From JBBQLG01 sp038327655 (GTDB lineage: Bacteria; Bacteroidota; Bacteroidia; Cytophagales; Spirosomataceae), in NCBI GenBank assembly GCA_038327655.1, contig JBBQLG010000135.1:1-15597 (forward strand): a stretch of 15,597 bases of DNA, written 5' to 3'. Below, piece by piece: positions 1 through 8,000 of this stretch. Below the pieces are notes generated by a model that saw only the letters and a program-made list of their open reading frames with translations, had not been told where the DNA came from and did no database searches. Each line of letters starts with the position of its first letter. Position 1 is the stretch's first letter. The position numbers and the translations under genes are program-made.

Positions 1-86
1 TTGCGCATGGTATCGACACCATCAAAACCGAAAACCTCTACGCGTTCGATGGCAAACCTGCTTTTTCTATGGGACAAGGCCAATGA
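1..86 (+). CDS. C-terminal end of an upstream gene, possibly NADP-dependent isocitrate dehydrogenase
   Basis: Only the last 27 codons are in the window, read in the frame that starts at base 3 and ending at TGA 84-86. The residues read as a plausible protein tail, with IKTENLYAFDGKPAF and a final MGQGQ. From memory, this style of tail (IKTENL, FDGK, GQGQ) resembles the C-terminus of the long bacterial NADP-isocitrate dehydrogenases of Bacteroidota, which would make it a cytoplasmic TCA-cycle enzyme. That identity is an inference from a short tail and could be wrong. The other two forward frames give less protein-like peptides. Whether the following small genes share its transcript cannot be judged. 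Confidence 0.5.
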   Translation, partial: AHGIDTIKTENLYAFDGKPAFSMGQGQ

Positions 87-164
87 CTACTGACTGGTAA
101 ATCACGGCCAGCAGGTCGGTGCCGGCTTTGTTCGTTCTCACCCCTTCATTAACCCCATTTTCTG

Positions 165-416
165 ATGAACCTCCATTTGATCAACGGGCAGTTCAGTCCA
201 CAGGATGCGCTGGACATCCTGACTCAACTAACGCACGTCAAGGTAAAGTACCATGAACGGCAGATTAAGGCTACTGATACGGAAGAGGATGTTAAATCCC
301 GCGAGAGGCGGATCAAAGCCTTGCAACAGAGCCTACAGCAAGCCCGGCAGACGATTGCCGAAAGCGGCCAGCGCGGGGTGAGTTTACAGGCCGACATTAG
401 TCTGACCATCGATTAA
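165..416 (+). CDS. Small coiled-coil protein of unknown function (83 aa)
   Basis: A soluble 83-residue protein with no signal peptide or membrane segment. The N-terminus (MNLHLINGQFSPQDALDIL) looks like a short folded or helical head. Residues about 25-70 are rich in K, R, E and Q with heptad-like hydrophobic spacing (VKVKYHERQI, RRIKALQQSLQQARQTI), consistent with one long helix or coiled coil. My impression is that similar short proteins occur widely in Bacteroidota as conserved hypotheticals, but I cannot name a family. It starts 78 bases after the preceding stop and ends 20 bases before the next + strand gene, so the two small genes may be co-transcribed. The ATG at 165 is used because the composition is protein-like from there on. 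No function is proposed. Confidence 0.65.
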   Translation: MNLHLINGQFSPQDALDILTQLTHVKVKYHERQIKATDTEEDVKSRERRIKALQQSLQQARQTIAESGQRGVSLQADISLTID

Positions 417-436
417 ACCAGATTATCCTTAAGCAC

Positions 437-994
437 ATGACACGAGCACTCATCCTTCGTGGTCCTGCGGCCTTATTGGCCGTTGCCGGACTGCTCTCCC
501 TGCACGCCCTGCCCGGTGTCAGTCATTCGCCCCTCGGCTATGCTGCTGATGCCAGTATCGCCATTCTCCTGCTGGCTTTTGGTGAGTCGATCGTACCCAC
601 GGTGCTGCTTGCATTCATTGGGCTGCTTCGCCTGCCGCACCAAACGGGCCGCTGGCTTCACGCCTTCTTCCGGTTGGTCAGTCGTTACAAGCAGCTAGCC
701 GGTCATGTGGGGAAAACGGGCCTGAACGGGCTGAGTTTGCATCCGCTCCTGATGGCCCTTCTGCTAATTGCTGCCGGTACGGTGTCTCCCTCCGACGGGG
801 TTGATTCGGGCCGCTACCTGCCAGCGGTTGAACTGCTCTCCCGCGCATTGGTCATCCTGCTGGCGGGCGTAGGCTGCTTTCTACTCTGGATGCGTTGGCC
901 AGGCAACCACGTAGGTACCCCTCGCCTACCCGAACCACAGCCCGAAGCGGAAACCGCCGACGAAGAGTCAGGTGTGCTGGACACCATGGTGTAA
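437..994 (+). CDS. Small inner-membrane protein of unknown function (185 aa)
   Basis: Hydrophobic stretches at about residues 9-26, 38-64, 101-116 and 131-152 suggest three or four membrane helices. A basic segment between the second and third (HQTGRWLHAFFRLVSRYKQ, about 68-86) is probably cytoplasmic. The C-terminal 30 residues are a polar, acidic, proline-rich tail (EPQPEAETADEE). I do not recognise a family. It lies 20 bases downstream of the small coiled-coil gene and is followed by a weak hairpin, so the two could form a short transcript. Codon use is high-GC like the neighbours, and no competing ORF in this interval looks more protein-like. A role in the envelope is only an inference from its topology. 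Confidence 0.6.
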   Translation: MTRALILRGPAALLAVAGLLSLHALPGVSHSPLGYAADASIAILLLAFGESIVPTVLLAFIGLLRLPHQTGRWLHAFFRLVSRYKQLAGHVGKTGLNGLSLHPLLMALLLIAAGTVSPSDGVDSGRYLPAVELLSRALVILLAGVGCFLLWMRWPGNHVGTPRLPEPQPEAETADEESGVLDTMV

Positions 995-1012
995 GGGCAG
1001 GAAATAATAGAG

Positions 1013-1045
1013 GCCTGAGACAAGGGTAACGTCATTGTCTCCGGC
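1013..1045 (+). terminator. Weak stem-loop after the 185-aa membrane protein gene
   Basis: GAGACAA (1017-1023) pairs with TTGTCTC (1035-1041) across an 11-base loop. Beyond a T-C mismatch, GCC and GGC extend the stem by three pairs. It begins 18 bases after the stop codon at 994. No T-run follows, so it is at best a weak terminator or a processing hairpin. Confidence 0.35.
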
Positions 1046-1058
1046 TCAACCAGAATAG

Positions 1059-1255
1059 GGCTGTGTTTCGCCAGATGGTTCTGTTTTCGCGCTTTTTGCT
1101 GGCGGTTACTACTTAGATGGTTACCTAGAGTACATCCAGATCCGCCACGACGGGTGTACGTGTCCAGAAACAGAGTCGAATTCTGCAAGGCTGTCTACCG
1201 GTTTATCGAACCCGTCTTCTTAATGCAACCAGGCAAATCAGTGATTTTAGAATAA
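1059..1255 (+). pseudogene. Possible frameshifted remnant of a LytTR-like DNA-binding domain
   Basis: One forward frame at 1101-1154 reads GGYYLDGYLEYIQIRHDG. A second frame from 1154 continues as VYVSRNRVEFCKAVYRF and then FLMQPGKSVILE, ending at TAA 1253-1255. A single missing base near 1153 would join them. The joined peptide has the layout of a LytTR DNA-binding domain: a first strand, a G-turn before a 'VSR' strand, a helix, and a final 'FLxxxKSVI' strand. There is no start codon upstream in frame (TAG at 1056-1058), so this would be a 5'-truncated fossil. The call rests on pattern resemblance across two frames and is weak; chance is a real alternative. Confidence 0.28.
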
Positions 1256-1659
1256 ACTTGTTGGTTTAATCTTTAAAAAGGCAGCAGTTGGGATGCCCTT
1301 TGACCCGCTAAAAACACGTTGTCCAAGTGTAGCTTGCGCAACGAAAACGCATCCCCGACCCGCTTAGTCGACGACCCCGTTGCCCTGCCAGACCAAGCAC
1401 CTTCGGCCCACGTTGCCCTATAAAATCTGCCTGGTCATCTCGCGCCTGCCAACCGGATCAAATGGCCCTTCAGGCCGCCTGTCAGCACTCGGCAGGTGGC
1501 CTGAACACTACCTAAAACTGACTCACCATACAGGGCGGCCCTGCATCCGACCCCATTGGTTAGTTGCCAGCCACAAACGAAACACCTTGTACCGGCCCCT
1601 AACAGGGCCAATCCGCAGTAAACAAAACCCACAAGCGCCGTAAACAGGCCGGGTCGCGA
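1256..1659. other. Intergenic stretch with no recognisable gene
   Basis: About 400 bases separate the possible LytTR remnant from the GH1-like fragment. The first 45 bases are AT-rich (around 1240-1285) and could hold a promoter, but I could not find a convincing TTTG / TAnnTTTG pair. ORFs of 87 codons (+) and 65 codons (-) exist here. Neither has protein-like composition nor a family I know: they are rich in P, R, C and W, and the + ORF would need a TTG start. The stretch may be decayed coding sequence like its surroundings. Confidence 0.5.
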
Positions 1660-1701
1660 TTGGTTATGGTAAGGCCCGGTGTTGGCCTGCTGCCTGTTTA
1701 C
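1640..1701. repeat. 10-bp perfect inverted repeat around the leader of the GH1-like fragment
   Basis: GTAAACAGGC at 1640-1649 is repeated in inverted orientation as GCCTGTTTAC at 1692-1701, with a 42-base spacer. The right arm ends 18 bases before the ATG at 1720. It might be an operator-like dyad or a chance match; the match does not extend beyond 10 bp. Confidence 0.35.
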
Positions 1702-1719
1702 CCACCCGGACCGTCTGTT

Positions 1720-2403
1720 ATGCTGACCCAGTTTTTGTTTGCCACCGGCATTGAGAACAGCAATCCCACCATCCGGTCAGGTACCTGTCGCCAGGACGAA
1801 CTCGATAAATGCGGCCACTACCGGCACTGGCGGCTCGATTTCGATCTGGTCCAGCAGCTTGGCATCTGGTTTCTGCGCTACGGCCGGCCAATTCACACCA
1901 CGTTTCTGGGCCATAACCGTTACGACTGGTCGTTTGCCGACCAAACCTTCGCTGACCTGCGCCAACGCGACCTGATCCCGATTGTCGATCTGTGCCACTT
2001 CGGGGTGCCCGACTGGATCGGTAATTTTCAGAATCCCTATTTTCCGGCCCTCTTTGCCGACTATGTCCGCGCTTTTGCCCAGCGTTTTCCCTGGGTGCAG
2101 CTCTACACCCCGGTCAACGAAATGTACATCTGCGCCGAGTTCTCGGCCCTCTACGGCTGGTGGAACGAGGAACTCCGCTCCGACACCGCCTTCGTGACCG
2201 CCCTAAAGCACATTGTCAAAGCCAACGTGCTGGAAATGAGTGCCATTCTGGAACTGCGGCCCGACGCCCTGTTTATCCAGAGCGAGTCGTCAGAGTATTT
2301 TCATGCCGAAAATCCGGGGGCGATCAAAGCCGCCAAGGTGCTGAACGCCAAACGGTTTCTCTCCCTCGACCTTAATTATGGCTACCGCGTTGATGCAGAG
2401 AGA
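1720..2403 (+). pseudogene. 3'-truncated GH1-like beta-glycosidase
   Basis: The best start is ATG 1720 (MLTQFLFATGIENSNPTI), because the upstream in-frame extension back to 1660 is not homologous-looking. The protein shows the first half of a (beta/alpha)8 barrel of clan GH-A, GH1-like type: an N-terminal ATGIENS strand, FLRYGRPIHTTFLG, PIVDLCHFGVPDWI, then TPVNEMYICAEFSALYGWW. The last carries the NE acid/base position of the family. Homology continues through FLSLDLNYGYRVDAE and stops near base 2400. The open frame then runs on for about 18 meaningless residues to the stop at 2449-2451. Family members are roughly 400 residues or more, so the half with the catalytic nucleophile is missing. 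There is no signal peptide, so the ancestor was probably cytoplasmic. The break coincides exactly with the start of the cupredoxin fragment, so a deletion is the likely cause. Confidence 0.8.
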
Positions 2404-2726
2404 TACCAGCGGGTAAATCGGTGGCTCTCCTGTTTGAGAACCCTGACCTGATGCCCCATAACGTGGTTATTGTGAAGCCGGGAAGTGTCCAGCGGGTAGG
2501 CGAAGCAGCCGATGCCATGTCCCGTTTAACGGATGGGTTTGACCGTAATTTCGTCCCCGACAGCCCGGATGTCCTGTTTTATACCCCATTGGTCAAAGCC
2601 GGTCAGCGGTTTCGGCTCACCTTTAAAGCCTCTGAGCAGCCCGGTCGGTATCCGTTTCTGTGTTCGTTTCCCGGGCATTGGCGCGTGATGCAGGGCGTGC
2701 TTACGGTGAAAACGAAAAAGCCGTGA
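2400..2726 (+). pseudogene. 5'-truncated remnant: C-terminal plastocyanin/azurin-like copper domain
   Basis: This frame is homologous from about base 2400 (EIPAGKSVALLFENPDLM) to the TGA at 2724-2726. It is the end of a blue-copper (cupredoxin) domain. The four type-1 copper ligands are visible: His in MPHNVVIV, and Cys, His and Met in LCSFPGHWRVMQGVL. In Bacteroidota and Planctomycetes such domains often sit at the C-terminus of large secreted dehydrogenase or heme proteins with the NPDLMxHN signature, so this is probably the tail of such a protein. The first strand, any signal peptide and all upstream domains are absent. A GTG at 2421 could start translation, but it would cut the domain further. 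It is out of frame with the GH1-like fragment it abuts. It ends 77 bases before the GH30 gene. Confidence 0.78.
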
Positions 2727-2803
2727 TCTCGACAAGGTCGTAGCTGGGTGGGTCTGGGTGGTTACGGCTGGTCGATTCCGAGACGAACCCCGTTCTTTAC
2801 GGT

Positions 2804-4264
2804 ATGATGACTCAACGGAAACTGACCCTCCTGGCAATGACTGCGGGCAGCTTGCTGACCTGCCAAAAGGCTGACCCCGGCACCTCGCCGACCCCAACGC
2901 CTACCCTGCCGGTGATGGTGCAGACGGTGGTAGCCGTAACCCTCGACGTAGCCAAAACGTACCAGACCATCGATGGCTTCGGGGGTTTCGGGGCGCAAAA
3001 CGTGTACTGGTCGAACGGGCCCTTTACCAGTCCGCGCTTTGTAAATGACGTAGTAACCGACCTCGGCTGCACTATCATCCGTGATGAACTGCCCACGTCG
3101 TTTGAGATCGAGAACGACAACGCCGATCCGATGGTCACGGATTTGGCCCGCTACAACCTTGACCGGCGCATTCCAGGCCATCATGCACCCTTTGCCGAAC
3201 GGATGCCGCACCTGAAAGCCATGCGGCAGGCGGGCGTCGAAAAATTCATCGTGTCGGTTTGGAGTCCAGCCCCCTGGATGAAATGGAACAACCGCATCGA
3301 CAACGGCACCCAGCAGAATTCAGCCCCGGCCTACACCCGAACCCCCACCACAGCCTCTAACCAGCTCAAAACTGAGAATTACGAAGAATTTGCCGAAATG
3401 TGCCTAGCGTATTGCCGCATTTTCAAACGTGAAATCGGGGTTGATCTTTACGGCCTGAGTGTGCAGAACGAGCCGCGTTTTTCGCAGTCGTACCAGTCGT
3501 GCGTGTATGACGGCGAGGCCCTGCGCGATTTGATTAAAGTGGTAGGTCGGCGGTTTAAAAAGGAAGGCATTACCGCCAGGCTGTTCCTACCTGAAGATGT
3601 GGGCTGGCTCGACGGGGTGAAAAACATGACCCTGCCCACGCTCAACGACCCCGAAGCCCGGCCCTACGTCGACATAGTCGCCATGCACGGCTATGCCCTC
3701 GACGGGGTGCTGCCCGCTTCGACCGATGCCGCCACCTGGCAAACGATGACGGGCTGGGGGCAACCTTACAACCTGCCCCTCTGGATGACCGAAACATCGG
3801 GCTACTCCGACAGTAAATACAGCGGGGCCATGTCGCTGGCAAAAGCCATGTACACGGCCCTGCGCTTCGGCAACGTGTCGGCCTGGGTATTCTGGTCGCT
3901 GAGTGAAGAGTCCGTTTCTGACTACAGCCTGTTGAGTAGCAGCGGCACCAAAAGCAAACGCTACTACGTCTCGAAGCAGTTTTACCGCTATATCCGCCCC
4001 GGTGCCGTGCGGGTCGAAAGTACGTCTGCCGATGCCGACCTGCTGCCGTTATCGTTCGTGAACGGCGGACTGCCCACGCTGGTATTAATAAACGTGGGGA
4101 CGGCAGATAAGGCCGTCCAAGTCAAAAACGACGCGGTTTCGAGCCAGTATCAGGCTTTTCTGACCTCGCCCACTGACGATTGCCGGTCATTGGCCACTGT
4201 GAAAGCGGGCGATATCGTTACTATTCCGGCCCAAAGCGTGTTGACGCTGGTAGGCGTGAAGTGA
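2804..4264 (+). CDS. GH30-family glycosidase, predicted lipoprotein (486 aa)
   Basis: A retaining glycoside hydrolase of clan GH-A. The N-terminus has a lipoprotein signal (lipobox LLTC, acylated Cys20) followed by a Thr/Pro-rich linker (TSPTPTPTLP), so it is probably anchored to the cell surface or periplasmic face. The barrel starts with QTIDGFGGFGAQNVYW (from about residue 54). It includes VSVWSPAPWMKWN, then LSVQNEPRF with the predicted acid/base Glu223, and WMTETSGYS with the predicted nucleophile Glu330. A beta-sandwich of about 100 residues (from about 390) closes the protein, as usual in GH30. The length is normal and both catalytic Glu are present, so it looks functional. Possible substrates for GH30 include xylan, beta-1,6-glucan and glucosylated lipids; the sequence alone does not choose among them. 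ATG 2804 and ATG 2807 are both possible starts. It is the only intact gene between three broken ones. Confidence 0.88.
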   Translation: MMTQRKLTLLAMTAGSLLTCQKADPGTSPTPTPTLPVMVQTVVAVTLDVAKTYQTIDGFGGFGAQNVYWSNGPFTSPRFVNDVVTDLGCTIIRDELPTSFEIENDNADPMVTDLARYNLDRRIPGHHAPFAERMPHLKAMRQAGVEKFIVSVWSPAPWMKWNNRIDNGTQQNSAPAYTRTPTTASNQLKTENYEEFAEMCLAYCRIFKREIGVDLYGLSVQNEPRFSQSYQSCVYDGEALRDLIKVVGRRFKKEGITARLFLPEDVGWLDGVKNMTLPTLNDPEARPYVDIVAMHGYALDGVLPASTDAATWQTMTGWGQPYNLPLWMTETSGYSDSKYSGAMSLAKAMYTALRFGNVSAWVFWSLSEESVSDYSLLSSSGTKSKRYYVSKQFYRYIRPGAVRVESTSADADLLPLSFVNGGLPTLVLINVGTADKAVQVKNDAVSSQYQAFLTSPTDDCRSLATVKAGDIVTIPAQSVLTLVGVK

Positions 4265-4284
4265 GTTGTTGTGACCTGATTGTG

Positions 4285-4944
4285 CTAAAGCATCGGCTTG
4301 AGACAGGTTACGCTTTTCTACAAAAACACAAACGGGCTGGCAATCCCCTTCTCGTTTTCCACCACGCAATGCTGCAACCCCGCCTTGCGAAGCCGGGCGA
4401 CAACCTCCGGATAATCAACCCCAACCGGGTTGGTGGTGGCTCCCACCACCTCCGCCGTTTTGACGTGGCAGAGCGAAAAACGCCCCGGATAGGTTTCCAC
4501 GTACCGGAGCGGATTCTGGCCGCCCTTTGCCACCCACCAGATGTCCATCTGAAACGTGACTAACCGGGGGTAGGTGTGCGGCACCACCACATCGTAGGGA
4601 ATCTGGCCTTCGGTTTCCACAAACTCGATGTCGTGGTTGTGGTAGGCAAGTTGTACCCTGGCGGCCCGGCATTTCTCGCCACTCTCGTTGAGCCGACTGG
4701 CTGTTTCGAGCCAGTCGACGATGGTTTTGTTTTTGCCGCTGTTGGGCCAGGGCCAGTAACAAACTAAGTACAGTTTGCCCGCTTGACGGCAGTTGTCGAG
4801 GTAGGTGGGCAGCTTGCTCATGAAGGCCCACCTACTTTCGCCTTCGATGATTGACACCAGCCTGTTTTGCCGGATAAACTGATTGAGTTCCTGGGCCGGA
4901 TGCCTGAACGTGCCGGGGTATTCCAGTGAATTACCGGGGGCTAT
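4285..4944 (-). pseudogene. Sugar phosphate isomerase/epimerase-like TIM barrel, 5'-truncated with a nonsense codon
   Basis: The minus strand encodes most of an AP-endonuclease-2/xylose-isomerase-like TIM barrel. Recognisable pieces are EYPGTFRHPAQEL, IIEGESRWAF, LVCYWPWPNSGKNKT, LAYHNHDIEF, FQMDIWWVAKGGQNP, GRFSLCHVK and VENEKGIASPF. The metal- and substrate-binding His, Glu and Asp positions (HNHDIEF, QMD, CHVK, VENEKG) are present. Two lesions are seen. First, the frame opens only after TGA 4945-4947 without an ATG, so the first strand(s) and the start are gone; translation could begin only at GTG 4857 or internally. Second, TAG 4318-4320 interrupts the end, after which the same frame continues KSVTCLKPML to TAG 4285-4287, exactly where homologues would end; CAG to TAG is the simplest change. 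The gene converges on GH30 with a 20-base gap. It could still yield a fragment, but function is unlikely. Confidence 0.75.
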
Positions 4945-5042
4945 TCAATTTTGACGCTTACATTATCCTTGCCACATCGGTTTAGGAGGGGGCTATGGGC
5001 AGAGTAAGTCTGTTTACCCCATCAGGCCGCACCATCCCTACT

Positions 5043-5052
5043 GTTACGTAAC
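5043..5052. repeat. 10-bp perfect palindrome downstream of the HTCS gene
   Basis: GTTACGTAAC is fully self-complementary and lies 26 bases beyond the HTCS stop codon. It has no loop and no following T-run on the minus strand, so it does not look like an intrinsic terminator. It may be a protein site or chance. Confidence 0.25.
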
Positions 5053-5078
5053 CCCTGAAACTCTGATGACTGGCTAAG

Positions 5079-8000
5079 TTAATTTGCTATTGTTTTGCCT
5101 ACCCACTCGCCTGGTGACTGGCCGAACTCTTTTTTGAAGGCGCGGATGAAGTAGTTCGGGTCGTTGAAACCCACCGCGTAAGCCACCTCGGCCACCTGAT
5201 ATCCACCTGACTGCAACAACTGAGAGGCTCGCTGTAACCGAACACCGCGAATAAGTTCGTTACTCCCTTTGCCGGTAAGAGCTTTGAGCTTCCGGTATAG
5301 CTGGGTATTGCTCATGCCCAGTTCCCGTTCGAGCCGCGCTACCGCTAAATCCGGATCGGCGATGTGTTCGTCGATGAGGGTTGTGACTTTGCGCAGAAAC
5401 TTTTCCTCCGCTGATTCGCACAGATAGCTGGTCGGCTCAACGGTCAGTACCCGGCTGTATTTAGCCTGGAGCCGACGACGGTTATGAATCAGATTGCCTA
5501 TCCGACTGAGCAGTATCTCCAGGTTAAAGGGTTTGGTTACGTAGTCGTCGGCTCCGGCGTTTAATCCTTCTACCTTGCTTTCCGTGCTCGACCGCGAGGT
5601 GAGCAGCAATACCGGTACGTGGTTGGTGCGTTCGTCGGTTTTTAGGGCTTCGCACAACTGTACCCCGTCCATGTCGGGCATGAGCCAGTCGCTGAGCACG
5701 AGGTCAGGAATCTCATTCTGAGCTTGCTGAAGGGCTTCCCGACCAGTGGTGGCTGATAAGATCCGGTAGTTCTGACCCAGCGAACCCACTAAATACTGAC
5801 GCAAATCGTCATGGTCCTCCACAATCAAAACCAACGGGCGATCAGAAGCAACCGGGACGAATACTGATGATGAATGCGGTGTGTCTTTTTCGGGCCAGAC
5901 CGTCGATTCGGGCAGGGTTGCATCGGGGAGCGCATGGCTGAGCCAGCTTACCGGAAACGCCAGCGCATGAACGGGCAATCTGACCACAAACACCGTACCT
6001 ACCCCCGGCTGACTCTCTACCGAAATCTGCCCCCTGTGCAACTCAACCAGTTCGCGGGTGAGGGCCAGCCCAATACCCGTGCCGGCTTTTTTAGCGTGAT
6101 GCTGCCCATTGACCTGATAAAAACGCTCGAAAATATGAGTCGTGTGTTCAGCGGCTATGCCAAGGCCGTTGTCCTCTACTTCCAGTAACAGTTCGGCAAG
6201 GCCATCGGCCTTCAGTAGTCGGCAGCGAACAACAATCAACCCATCGGCGGGGGTGAATTTCAGCGCGTTGGCCAGCAGGTTGTAAAGCACTTTCTCCACA
6301 ATGTCGGGGTCGAACCAGGCCCTGACCGTGTCGGGTTCAGTATCAACCCGCAAGGTAACGCCCTGTTTGCTGGCCTGCGCCGAAAACGAACCGGCAACCA
6401 GGCGCACGAAGTCCACTATATCCTGACGGCTAATGTCGGGCCTGAGTGAATCGGATTCTAATTTCGACAAATCAAGGAGCTGATTAATAAGTCGCAGGAG
6501 CCGGTTGGCGTTCTGGTGCATCGTCTGGAGCTGGGGCCGTCGGCTATCGGGACTGCGGTCGGTCAGGAAGTGCTCCAGTGGGGTCAGAATAAGCGTAAGG
6601 GGCGTGCGAAACTCGTGCGAAATGTTCGTAAAGAAGCCGGAACGGAGCCGGTCGAGTTCGCGGGCTTTTTCGGCTTCGAGGTGCTCGGCCCGAAGTTCAG
6701 TTTTAAAGCTTTCCCGAATCTGTATCAGCCGACGCATCCCGAGCAGCAATGCCAGTATCAGTAGGGTATAGGCCGCGTAGGCCCAGTTTGTGCGGTACCA
6801 AGGAGGTAGAATAAAAAGTTCGAGCGTAGCTTCGGAGGCATTCGTAAAGTCGTCAGTCAGGGAAGCCTTTACCCGAAAGCGGTACGTGCCGGGGCTTTGG
6901 TTGGTGTACGTAGCCGAATGCTGTGATCCCACGTAATTCCAGGTGTCTTCAAAACCCTCAAGCCGGTACGCATAGCGCACATTCCGGTGCGGTCGAAACA
7001 GCACAGCCGCAAAATCGAAGGTAATGACCGATTGCTCAAAGCGGAGAGTGAGGGTTCGTGTGTCGGCCAGGCTGCGCGTCAGCGGGGAGCCTGGCGCGCC
7101 CGGCAGCACAGGCCGGTTAAACAGTTTTAGCTGGCTCAGATAGACCGGTACGGGCAGGGGTTGCCCATCGAGTTGATGGGGACGCAACACGGTCAGACCA
7201 TGTTTACCTCCCCAGAACAACGTACCATCGGTGTGTTGTTCTGCAGCACGCTCCGAGAAGTCATTCCCAGCGAGGCCATCTTCGCGCCGGTAAGTTCGCA
7301 ATACACGGCCTGCTTCGGTAAACTGGCACAGCCCATTGTTGGTGGCTACCCACAGATAGCCATCCCGGTCCTGTCTCAGGCTCATGATGGCATCGTTGGG
7401 CAGGCCGTTCTCCGTTGTCATCAGTGAAAATCGCCCGGTGCGCCGGTTGTATCGGTGCAGGCCATTCATTGTCCCAATCCAGTATTGCCCGCGCCGGTCT
7501 TCGAGTAGGCAGGTGAGGATATTATCGTACAAAAAGCCCGGTTGTCGCTTGCTTACGTGTACCCGGGGCAGGCTGTCCAGCCGCGGCCAGACCAGCAGGC
7601 CATTGCCGTAAACAACCCCCAGGAGCGTACTGTCAGCTGTAGTCATGAACGCGCGAATCGATGGATGAACGCCGGCCAGTGCGGGTGCCGGGCTGAGCTG
7701 GCCGGTCTGCCGGTCAATCCACCACGACTTGCCTTTTCTGTCAATTAGCCGGACCCTGTGCCCACGCAAGGGCAGGATTGGATGTACCGGATCCTTGCCC
7801 AGTGCCATAAGCCGTTGCTGTACCTGCCCCGTTTTTGGATTGAGGAGTACCGTTCCCTGATTCCAGAGCATAACCAGCATGGCCGTTTCGGAGAGCAGAT
7901 ACAGGTTGGTTATGTCGTTGCCGGGCAGCGTATGCGGGTTGCTGGGCTGGTGCCGGAAATGCCGGTAAGTTTCGTTTTTTCGGTCTACGTAGGTTAGTCC

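Noticed and set aside
1380..1643. An 87-codon + strand ORF and an overlapping 65-codon minus-strand ORF in the gap before the GH1-like fragment.
   Set aside because: Both have odd composition and no family resemblance, and the + strand ORF needs a TTG start. More likely non-coding or decayed.
4432..4450. An 8-bp hairpin GGTGGTGG / CCACCACC with a 3-base loop as a terminator.
   Set aside because: It lies inside the coding part of the isomerase-like pseudogene and is explained by Ala-Thr-Thr and neighbouring codons. There is no T-run on either strand.
1694..5020. A 10-bp direct repeat CTGTTTACCC at 1694-1703 and 5010-5019, flanking the decay patch, as target-site or attachment repeats of a mobile element.
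   Set aside because: Many 10-mer coincidences are expected by chance in a window of this size. No integrase, transposase or terminal inverted repeats are present between the copies.
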